Shown here: one piece after another, positions 24,501 to 36,500 of the stretch
Position numbering within the stretch: position 1 is the stretch's first letter
Layout of the letters: the number at the start of each line of letters is the position of its first letter
Assembly: GCF_910592395.1 (NCBI RefSeq)
Contig: NC_088312.1
Span: forward strand, 9,114,001 to 9,178,000
Source of the DNA: Lineus longissimus
Lineage: Eukaryota > Nemertea > Pilidiophora > Heteronemertea > Lineidae
Reading direction: 5' to 3'
Length of the DNA stretch: 64,000 nt
The notes under the pieces: generated by a model
Seen by the model: only the letters and a program-made list of their open reading frames with translations
Database searches by the model: none
Told to the model about the DNA's origin: nothing
Made by a program: the position numbers and the translations under genes

Positions 24501-27500
24501 ATGGATATGCTGGAGAGACTTCTACCCTCAGAAGTAGCCCGCCTTGTGCTAGGTACGCCGAATAAGCTGTTCTGTTTTGTCAAAACTGAGAATGCAAAAA
24601 AACAACAAACATGAAAAGAAGTTCATGTATGCAATGCATAGTCCACAAAACTTCCATGATGTGTACGCAGGGGGCAGTGCAGTTGTACTTGCCAAGTGGA
24701 CATAGGTTTAGAGGCTGCTGAGCCATGTAGGATGGTTGGAAAAGAATGAAAGATTCTCGACGTCATGTTATCACCTACTTGGTTGTCATCTTCAATCGAC
24801 ACAGCAGTTGACCTTGACTTTGGCTTTCTGACATTGTTGAAGTTTGTTAGGCCTAGGGTCAAGGCCAAGGGTCCTGACCAAGCGTTTCACCTGGAAGGGT
24901 CACAGTGGCTTATGGCACTGTCCGAAGTCTGCGTAGGCCTTCTTACGACGTTACGTTTAGGTGTTCAGAATCAGAGTGTGTACATTTGCACCCCACATTT
25001 GTTTTGTTTGGGCTCTGATTCGTGTTTGTCGAAAAGGCCTAGGCTATTCTTCATTCTCCACTCTCACTGTGTACCTGCTGTTAGAATGACCTGAATCAAG
25101 CCAAATGTGTTAAGACGGTCTATATTTTGTTGATGACCACTATAGTAGTAGTATAAATCTATTAGGATGACTTACGGTAAACCTTTGACCTTTGGCTGGT
25201 TAGGAATAGGACGCCTAGTTGCCAGTGACGTCTTGAATTTGTACTACATCCTTCACAAGTTATATTAATTGTCATCTGATGTGCGTCTTTGTAGGTTACC
25301 TAAAGACGGAGAGCTGCAACAGTGCTTTTAAAGCATTTCTTGGCGAGTGTCCTCACCTGAAGGAGTATGCCATGTTACTGGAACGTGGCAGAGAGTACAC
25401 TACCAAGGTGAACGGACGCACACTTGAAGAATACCTGGATGAGTTTGCTGACCTCAAGAAAGCAGGTTTGTATCACATTATTTATGTTGAACTTTTTGTT
25501 TGTATCTAACCATATGTTCAGAATGATGGTTTGGATGGTTCCTTGAACTGGTGTTCTCTTACTTTTCAGTCTCAACCAAGACCAGTCTGACACAGCACTA
25601 TGTAAGTGGGGACGGTCAGGTCAGGCGATTGGTCCTGGACACTCCGGCAGAAGGGGGAAAAAATGTTGCTCCAGGATCAGCATTCATTGTCAACGATGCG
25701 TCACCAGGGCCATATGCAAAAAATGAAGTTCCAAATCCATGTTTTCCAAAAAAGACAATCAATCTTGAAAAGAAAACGAAACGATCAAGGTCAAAAAAGG
25801 CGTCAAGGCAGACAACATCACTACTAGAAGATGCCTGGAAAGCTGTTTCACAGGCGGGAAAATCTGGGACTGATTCACGATTGTCTTCTGCTAATAATAC
25901 AGTATCATCTGTTAGAGAATCACGAAGTTCGAAAACAATTGTTAATGATACAAATTGTGAAAGTAGAACTCGTCCGAAAACTAAGAATTTAGTGAAAAAG
26001 ATTCTGTTTGAGAGTAATGAGGATGATAGTTGTAAACAGTGTACAAAAAATCAGTCGGGGAGAACTGATAGGTCGAGCAGACGTTCAAGAAGTGATTTTG
26101 CGCATGGTTTGAAGCAGAGGTGGGAGAGTACTGTTGTGGCTTCGGCATCGAGTAAAAATGAACAGGCCATTCCTAGGGTGCGGTTAAAGATTGCCAATTC
26201 TTGCCAGGCAGCTGCAGTTACGTCAGATGAGGATGAGAACTTTGGGATGGAAACTGGTTATGATGCACCAGAGTTTGATGGTGATGTTGATGTTGATGGG
26301 GGTCGTTGCAATAATCAGGAAACTGGTAGCAGTATGGGAGAAGAAAATGACAACTGTGATACTCGAGGTAAGAAAAGTTAATGAGCCCATGGGTGATATG
26401 AATAAAGACTAGCAAATGCTTTTACTTCAATTTTGTACAGAAAGGCCTAGTGTAAATGTACATGGAGTTTTAGATAAAAGCATTTGCTAGTCTTTATTCA
26501 TATCACCCAATATTTGTAATGTTTGCAAATTTGAATATGCATCAAAGGGCAAAAGTGACAGGGAATGTGTTTGTCTCTGTGTGCAGTTTGTGGAGCTACT
26601 GGACCCTTTTAAATTACCATGTCCTTGTCAAAATGTCTTGTGGTTTCCCCTTGTACTTTACAATTTGACTTGTTGATCTTTTACAGAAACTGCCTCACCA
26701 AAGCCTTCCACGTCTGCTGAACTTCCAAGGAGACATCAGACGCCGGTCAAGATGATGGAACCCCTCACCCTAGAGATACCAGAAGTTTCCGAGGAGCCTC
26801 CAGGTCTACATACTCCATTCAAAAATGTTGATGTGCAATCCATGATGTCTACTCCTTCCAAGTTTAACGATACTGCTTCTGTGATTAGTGTTGGTAGATC
26901 ACCAAAGAGGAAAAGGTGGATATTTTTTAAACATTTTGAAGCGTTGCATTTGAACGACGAAGTAAGGAGGACCCGGTAATGGATGAAATAAGAAATGCAT
27001 GGACTAACTCCCCTCAAAATGAATTAGTCTTTCATCTGTTCTTTTGTGTTGCCTCTGTTGATTGACCATATTTTCTGAAACTCTCCCGACTTAGTCTGAA
27101 TCTCAAAGTTTATATTTCTTTCCAGCCATGCACCAAAGCGTCGATTCAACAAGCCACCCGTTTCCCGGCCCGCTGCTGCACCTTCATTTATGAATGATGA
27201 ATCGCTCTACTCGTTTCCATTTCCCATTGATGACCCAGTGTCTGTAGATATGTCGGTATGTACTCAAAGCAAAAGAGTTTAACTTTCCGTAGTAAAAAGT
27301 TGATGGAATCAATATCATCTTAGACAACTTTTGTTGCAGTGAACTATGAATATGAGGTTGGTCACTCACAACCGAGTTAGACATTGTATTACCTAAGCAT
27401 GAGTTTGTCTGCTAAAACTGACTAAAAACCTGTCTCGGCAGATTTATTCCCATTTCCACCAGTTTCAGTTCATTCATTTTCTTGCTTATTTCAGAGCATC

Positions 27501-30500
27501 GTTAAAAACTTGCTAGAAAATACTCATCTCCAAGAGAAACTTGCTGACAATATCAACCAGGTGGTTGCGTCTCATCATCCAGTGAGCACAACACAAGTGG
27601 CCCCAGAGCCGTGTGCAGTAGAGACAGTTAAACATCAGCAATCTTTGGAGAATTTCCTTGGAACAAAGGCAAGTTTTGCACAAATAAATCTGGAGTCACG
27701 AGTCCAGTAAACTCGATTGGTACTTAACTGTAGTGGCACATGAAAATGCTCACAAGAGTGAATTCAGGGAGAGAGATACCATGCAGGCCATTTCACTGTG
27801 AGAGCAGTTCCAATAGATTTTTTTTCTTTTTCAGGAGAGCTTTGTAAATGAACACGTAAATGAGCAGACCATTGGTGGTATAGTGGAACTCACCAAGGAT
27901 GACCCAGCTTTTGATGCTCTGTTTAGTTTGTTCAATGTTGGTAAGTTTATCGGTGATGTAAACCAGTGCCACCTGTCGGGGGGATGAGGGGAGACTGGCC
28001 TGCTTTGCCCTGGTAGGCAACCAGGCTAGGAGAAGAAAAACTGATATAAAACCTTGGCAGTGAATGCCCGTAAAAGTCCGAAAAAAATTGGCCCTTGTGG
28101 CGTAGCTTAAAATCGGGACCCTATGCTCATATGACAAAATGGTTAACTTGACATTATTTAAAGACTGTGCTATAAAAAGTGTGATTCACTTCTCTTGAAA
28201 ACATTACAATTGTGGCATACCTGTTGTTGCATTAATCATAGTAATGTCCCTTCTATTGTTTGAACTCCTTTACTGAACACTTTCAGAGAAAGATGTTTTC
28301 CTTGAGAATCGACGTAAACAGCAGATGACTGAAGCACCGCCTGAAAACCACTGTGATGTTAATGGAAATCTGAAGGCACGTTCACCTGAGCTTGCAGGTT
28401 GGTCAAAGTTACTTTTCTAGTTATTTTATTTTGGGTAACTGTGGTAACATAGTCGCTACCATAGAGATACTTTGAGTTGGCTTTTCAATGTGTTCTCCCA
28501 GCTATTTTCTACACCGTAGTCGCATGATTTACCTGAGCTATAATTGTACCAATGTACCTTACGCCTAGAAGTTCCATTCTCATTGGTAAGTGTTCATACT
28601 TAAAGTGGTGCTGTATTTTTCCTTCAGGGAAAGACTTGAGTGGTGAGAATACGTTACTTGATCGACTCGATGCCATGGTGTCTCTTGCAGACGATACTGC
28701 AGCAAGTTCATCTCTCAATCAGCAGGGAACGAATCTAAAAAATTTTGATACTTCAACAGAGGGATGCGATGCTGAAGTTGTTTATGTTCTGAACCTATCA
28801 AACCCTCAGTCTGAAATTGTTGTGCAATCAGAAGTTAGTCAATTTGTTACTTATGCTGTAATGGATCAGCCTGATAATGCTTTTATAGAGAGGGTCAACA
28901 TTGGATCAGTATCTGAGGAGAAAATGGTGTCTGGTAGTCTGGGGAAATTTCAAAACTCTCCTGTTCAGCGAAATCGGAATACTCAATCGAGTGAAACGCA
29001 TGATCTGAATAAGTCTGGTGTTGCTAATAGCAGTGATGAAAGTGTCAGACATTTTAGCAGAGAACTTATGGACCTCAAATCACCTTATATTTCGCACACA
29101 AACAGTCCTGCGCCTATAGATGTTGAAGCCCCCTGTGAAAATCAAGCCGTGCCTAAGAAGGTGCAAAGCGATGGTGCTGAGGCATCCCCTCATACGACTG
29201 TGCCAAATTCTAGTCCTGCAACCAATCCGTTAAACACATCTATGGAGTTCAGACCCTGTTCAGATCAAGAGGATAATCATGTGGATGAGGTGCATTGTGG
29301 AGAAACTGCACAGGAGACTCGATCGTTGAGCAAAGTTCCCCAGATAAGCCCAAGGAAACGTGGGGCTGGTGATGGCCTCAGTCTGGATTCTGGTATGCAG
29401 TGGAAAATGGAGGTACTTGAAATGAGGCCAGCTCCAGCAAATGTTGAATGCATTGAATTTGCCTCCGCTTCCTTCGAGAGTGAACATTCAAAAAATGCAG
29501 ATGAAGTCCGCCTCTCCACCAAAGATACTTCGTTTACGAAACCACAGACAGTTGGACACAATTCTACAAAACCTCGGCGCGTGCCATTAACTACACTCAG
29601 TAGTGTACCATCGCCTTTCTTACCAGGGCCGTTCTCCCCACAGACACCGATGATGCCTCATACACCATCCCATGGCATGCCAAGTCCATCACAATCGCCT
29701 CGGGAAACGTCCGCACCATTTTCATCGTTCAGCAGCCAATCTACATCACCACGCACAATGGCTCATGGATGTCCTTTTGTAACAAGTCCGGCCCTAGAAG
29801 TAGAAGTGTCTACCTCCAAACCGACTGCACTCAGTCCTGCACCATCTTTGTATACCAGACAGATCGACTCTCCACGTACTGCTAAGTCATGTCCAAGTCC
29901 ATCGCCAGCATCACAGTTTCCACCAAAATGCTTCTCCACCTCTGTACCATCACCGTTCATGTGTCACCCCGTCTCACCTCGAACACCAGGCCTGGTCCCA
30001 CCCGCATCACCAATGATAAAAGAAGGACTTTCACTGAAAGAAGGTCGCTCTCCACTCTGTCCTGTGACAACAGAATCTGACCCAGAGCAACTGAAAGATT
30101 CCTCCAGTTCAACGGAACCAACCTCTGTGGATCCCGGTGAAGTTTTATCAATGACTGCCGAATTTTCCCCGTCTCAACCACTGTCAACTTCTAGTCCAGC
30201 CACTCCTATCAGAAATAAAAAAGCTGTAACTTCCAATGTGCCTTTCATGGTGAATAGGACTCCTGATAAAGCAGTTGCAGGGATAAAATTAGTTGCTTCA
30301 ACAGCAAGTCCGAATCTAAGCGAGGCTGTGCAGCGTGTGATGACTAGCCGAATGACCCCTGATAAGTTGGCTGCCGCCTCAAATCATCTCTTAAAAATGC
30401 AGAGTACAACTCCAGACAAGCAAGTGCATATCACCCCTAGGAAGGAGCAAACCTTGGATAATCACCTGACTCCAAATAAGGGTCCTCCAAGTGTTGGCAG

Positions 30501-33500
30501 CTGTTGCAGTACTCATTCACCTTACAGTGCATTGCGCATGACTCCGGTCCAGACAACTGATCAGGACTATAGCCAGCATCAAAACCTGGCTGTTGCTTCA
30601 ATCTTGTCCACTCCCCAGAAGGTATCGAAACATTCCTCAGATGACGAAAAAGACATTAGTAATGAGAGTGATGAAACGTGCATGTCTGTCGCCACTGTTG
30701 TAAGGGAAGAACAAAGACAAGCAGTGGACGCCATCCTTTGGCCTTCTCCTGCAAAAAGTACGTGTGCCACTCCGCAGAAACTGTTCTACAGAAGCCGTGG
30801 CACACCAGTGAAGTCTCATTCTCCAAGTCCGAATTCATCTCCACAGAACTTTACCCAGATCGTTTCAAAGGAGCACCCGGTTGTTTTCAAGATACCAAAC
30901 GTTGAGAAGGATTGCCCTAGTCCATTAAAGAATAATGAAAATGATAATCAGTCGCAGAAAAATGTGATCGGTTATGAGAATGTTCAAACTCTGTCCGAGT
31001 CAGTACAAACTTGTGAAGTGATTGAAACTGGTCAAGATGTTCCCAGTCCTTCAAGACACAGTTCAGTAGTTCAGTCTAAAGGCAAGGGAGGTCTGGTGCG
31101 AATGCAGATATCCAGTGGAAAAAGAGAGTCTGAAAACTCAGGATTTGAGTTGAATCACTCAAATTCGACAGGTTTGCCTTCTGATGGTGATGCCCCAATG
31201 TCTGACCAACAACACACGGTCATGATGGAGTCACTTTCCAGTGAAACGATAAGCGCCTTCCAAGCATACGCAGAAAGTATTCCAGGGGTTGAACGGACAA
31301 CAGTGTCAGGTGAAACGACACAGATAAATATCACCACAAACTTTGGATTGTTGCCTCATAATCAGCCAGCGTCTTGTCCGACTTCTCAGTCTTTGAATAC
31401 GTCGTCGGGTCAGATTGCTTCAGCCCATGTTGCCACATCTGCCTGCCAAGAGATACCGTCTGCTTTCACACAGCAAGAACTCGATGATGAAAGAGCTCTC
31501 CTTGCTGAAGTGCACAGCACCTTGGCTTCCATGCCTCCTCTTCCAAATGATCAAACTACTGGTTCCACGACACCGGTTGCCAGTTCTCAAAACGAGGATA
31601 TTCCACTGTCAGCTGGCGCATTGATGGGTTTTTCTGCTGCTCAGGAACAGATATTTTCCACCCCAGTTTCTGAGCCGAACACGGCTTTCGTGCAGTCACC
31701 TCAGTACCAGCAGGGTGGCTCAAAGAAGAAGAAGACACATTCTAGGACCTCTTCAGTGAGTGAAATAGGGACTCCGCCTGCTCCCTCGTATCAAGTGCCC
31801 ATACCGAGCTCCATCAACTTGCAAGACCCCGGAGTTCGTGTCATCCAAGTGAAAACACAGAAGGGAAATGTCATACCGATATTTCTCACTCCACTGGACT
31901 CCTTTGACCAGAGCACCCCAGGAGAGCAGCAACTGTCTTCAGATCAAGGGAGTTCTCTCCCAATGAAAGTGATACCTGTTGAAGTGAAAGATATCGCAAG
32001 CCCAGAGGCCCGAATGCTTCTTCAGGACAACTCACAGTCTTTTGATACAATGTTTGGCAACGCAGACACCTCAGGGAGAGCGTCTTTCATCGGAAACCTC
32101 CTTTCTTCTCAGAAGGACAATGCTACTTCAAATGAGGCAGTGAAGGCCAACACTGAACAAGTTGCAGCTAGTGAGACAGCAGGTCAGGCTTTGATAGATC
32201 CAAGCGTCGCACTGGTGTCTGAGAGTGGATCTTCTGTAAACACTTCTCCAGATATGGCTCTGGTGAAGGGCAGTGGATCACATCAAGAGGGAATGTCAAC
32301 TGAAGGCTGTGTAGAGCTGAGCAAAATTGGGAACAGACGAAAGAGAAAAAAGAAATCTAGGAAAAGCGAGAGAGAGGCAAAGAAACGCCGGACGGAGTCA
32401 GTGCCAGTGGATGACTGTGATAATGTTGAGCTGTTGGACTTCTTGCAGGCCCATCCAGTCGGTGATCTTTGTAAAAAGACGATTTCTCCACTGTCTCCTC
32501 ATCCATCTGTGACTGGATCACCAGTGAAAACACCAGCCAAAGTCGAAAACTATAAATTCTGTTCACCTGCACCAGTTGGAGATCAGACCCAAGATGGTGT
32601 TTCGTCCATGTGGCATGATATCGTCAACATTGACCTCGGAGAACAAACAAAGATAATGGCTGATATAACTAGACCGCTGTCAGAACTTTTAAAAACGCCG
32701 ACTAAGTCCGTGACCTATCCCAGTCGTGGAACTCCTTCGCGAAGTCAACATTCTGTGACTCAGGTTGGACAGTTGGCTGCTCTTCTGAAAACTCCCACCA
32801 AACCTGACGCCTGCCACTCTCATGGTGCTGCAAAAGGCCAACAGGAAGGGACTCCCTCTATACTCAATTGTGAGTCTAATCCAAGTCTGGACCTCAGTCC
32901 AATGCGTGGCAAACTCCGACCTATCTTGGAGTCTTGTTCGATCATTGACAATCATGTGGTCGCTTCTCCAACAATGTCTCTTGGTCCTGATTCTGATATT
33001 GATGCTGACGAATTTCTTCAGAGGCTGCCAGAGCGAACAAGGAACGTTGCGAAAACTACCAAACTAAACAAACAACCAAGACATTCATCCATCTCACAAT
33101 CACAACCTAAATTTCCTTCCTCATCTGCTGCTGCTGTAGTTGCAGTTGAATCCACAAAACCAAGTCAAATTCCTCCAAAGGAGACCAGTACCAGTCCAAT
33201 CGAACTTGCTGCTGCGGAGAGTGGTATTTTTCCAAATGAATCTACAGGAAATCAGGAAAGTTATCCAAATGACCAAGTTTCATGCTCTCGTGTCCGAACT
33301 CCTTCTGTGGAAATTGCGCCAGTGAATGCACCTGCCGTCAGCAAATCCTTCTCTGTGCAGAGTGCTCCAGTCAACATGCCCATCAATTCCTCGATATGTT
33401 CCATGAACTTGCCCACGATACAGCCTGCTCAACCAGTCCAGTCAAGTGTTATATTAGTGCAGCTTCTGAACGGACAGTATGCTGTGCTCCCAACATCGTC

Positions 33501-36500
33501 CCTCACGCCTGCTGCTCCTGTTGTCATGACTCCTGCTGCTACGACTGCTGAACCAGTCCGCTGGAAGAGAAAGTATAAAAAAAGGAAGAAGAAATGTAAG
33601 TTATGACTGCCTTCTTGTTGTCGTCTTGACAGACTGAATGCTGTTGCTCAGTTTAGACAAAAGAAATCTAGCTCTGCTGAGAAAGTGGTGGAGATGAACT
33701 GGAGTAGTGCCCTACAACAAATCAAAAATACATCTCTTGTGCTGTGCTACATTTGACCTTATACACTGCTCATAACTTTCAGCTTGAATATGAAATGAAA
33801 CTACGGGGTATGTGAACAACTTTGCCTTGTCTCTGATCTACATGTATCATAATGAGAGACTTGTTGTGTCGTCAATCCCCGAGTATCATGACAAACCAAG
33901 TTAATCTTGTAATGGTCGAATGATGTCTGTCAGTAATATCTATTGATTCAATCGTTGGTCTGATTTCAGCACCATCGCAGAGCTCCAAGAAAACCACACC
34001 ACCAGCTGTCCCTGTTCAAAATGTGACTTTGCCAGCTATGAATCAAGTAGTTCAAGGTCAGTATTCAGGGAAGAGTTGTCTGTAATAAGATGTGAGGTGT
34101 TTTTAGTTGTTCACTTTAATTTTGTTTCCAGCCAGGTACAATTCATTGTGTTATCTAACTTGTCATTTCTTTGCAGCACCGCAGATTTCGAACTTCTCAC
34201 AACCTAATCCAAGTATGCCTCAATTTCTTGTTAATCTACCACAACCGACAGCACAACCAACTCTGACCCAGCCTGCTCCCGTTGTGGTCCAGCAAGTCTC
34301 CTCCACTCTGCCTGCCCACTGTTCAACCCAGCCAGTACCCCTTGGCCAGCCTGTTCCCAGAGTGGCCCGGCTGGCAGCTGTCAATGAGCCAAACCAGTCA
34401 ATGATGAGCCCAACAGACTTGGTGATAGCAGAAACACCTCCGTACATACCAGAGCATGAACAAGAAGAGTGGATTAGGAATATATCTCCTAGTGGGTGCT
34501 TTATAAAGTTTGTGCATTCCGGTTGATAAAAGTTATTCTTTTTAGTGGAAAACAAATGAATCATTATTCATGATAAAAAGATATGTAAAAAGTTTGCAGC
34601 GCCTATCAATGATCCTATTAGTTTCCTAAAGGTGCTTAACTTAGAACTCTCTTTGGAAATTTTGAACGTAGGCTTTTACTTTTATTATTCATTGCCAAGT
34701 TATTTCATCTCGCGAGCCATTCCCTTGCGGACAGTACGTGTAACTGCCATATTTGATTACCACTATTCGCTTCTTTTCAGGCCTCGAAGCCCTCGTCAGA
34801 ATAGCATCCCCAAAGATAGATACAAGCAAACAGCCCAAAACCTCAAGGCCAACCAAAGCCTCAGCAAGGGACCGCCGAAGTACTTCTCATAGTCAATCCA
34901 GAAAAACAGCACCAGAAATATCTGAGATCTCTCCACGTAAACGAACTGGGATCGCTCAGCGGAACACGTTTAGTCCCCTTGTTGCTGCGGCCATGGAGTA
35001 TCAACAGAGGAAGAAAAAGGAGCTACAATCGCCAGCCAGGGATGTACCTCTAGCAGACGCTGATGTCTCTATGGATATGCCCTCTGAGGATATTTTCTTA
35101 GGTTTGGAGGGTGATGAACAGTCACCTGTTAAAAAGTCTGTGGAAGCCTTTGAGAATACTTCAAAACATTCAACTAGTAGTAGGGTTTCAAAGGCTCCTT
35201 TGAGTAGTTCAACAGATTCGGGTGTGAAATTGACTGGTGCTAAGTCGAAAATTGTTTCTAAAGAAAGGAAGTCTAAAAAGGAGTCTAAGAGGAAGACTAA
35301 GGAGTCTAAACCTGACTTGACTTCTCCTGTATTGCCGCCAGAGTCGGTGATTTCTAACATGCAAGGGAGTCAGAATGAAGTAGTCCTCTGTATACCGAAC
35401 GATGCTACACCTACTATAGACACTGAAATGTTTTCCGCTTTGTTGAATGATGATTCTGAGGTTGATAATGAGAAAGAAAGAGGCAAGGCGGCAAAACGAG
35501 GAAGACGTACGCAGAAACGACGGAGCAGCAGTAAACACAGGAGTCGGCCAGAGACTGTGTCGAGTGTTCAGACGACAGCAACCAGGATGGTTTCACCAGA
35601 AAGTCCCAGGAAAGTTGCCTCTCCATTAGAGAAAGGCAATGTCTTAAAATCTAGTGATTTGACTGAATTACCGCCTTCAAAAGCTAAGGAGGGGCCTGGT
35701 CAGCCAAAGAGACATTTGCCAAAGGTATCCGCTACTCTCCAGAAAAAGTCTTTGCCTGGAGTAAAACAAGCCAGGCAAGAGAAGTCTAAAGCGAAACCGC
35801 ATGTTCGAGTATTACACTTTAATGAATTTGATAGGGAATCGACAACCGCTTCAAAATCTAAAAGCAGCAGGGAGACTGTTCAGCCAAGGACAACAGTGGA
35901 TCAAGATTTGTATGAAGTCATTCAGGAGAAAGGGACAAGTGATGGAGTGTCTAACACCACAGTGTTCAGGGACCCAAAATTAAATGCCCGAGTTGAAATT
36001 CATGTGCCGCGGTTAGGCAAGGATAAGAATGGTTGTATTACGGATGAAAATAACTCGGACTCTGATGATTTAGGCCCTTTACCCATCCCTCGACGCAGGT
36101 CCAGCAAAGCAGAGAAGACTTTGAATGTCCCAGAGGTTGCGCAGACGTTGGAAGTTGAAAAATTGGGAAGTGTTTTGAAGGATTCCTCATTCATACAATC
36201 TTGTCCGGTGACGAAAAGTGACAAACATTCTCGTGATGATAAGGCTGTTAGTAGTCAATCTACACCAGAGGATACGGGCTGGAGTAGTAGTTATAAAACT
36301 AAGGACAAGGTCACTGCTAGTATTTCCAAATTATGGGATAAGATTGCCTCTGGTACTTTTAAATCCAAAGATGAGGTTACTGCTAGTAGTTTGAAAACAA
36401 AGGACAAGGTTACCTCTTGTAGTTCTAGATTAAAGGATAGGATCAGTGGAAGTAGCTCTAAAGAGCATGGACTAGGCTCAAAATCACTGAAAAGGATGAA

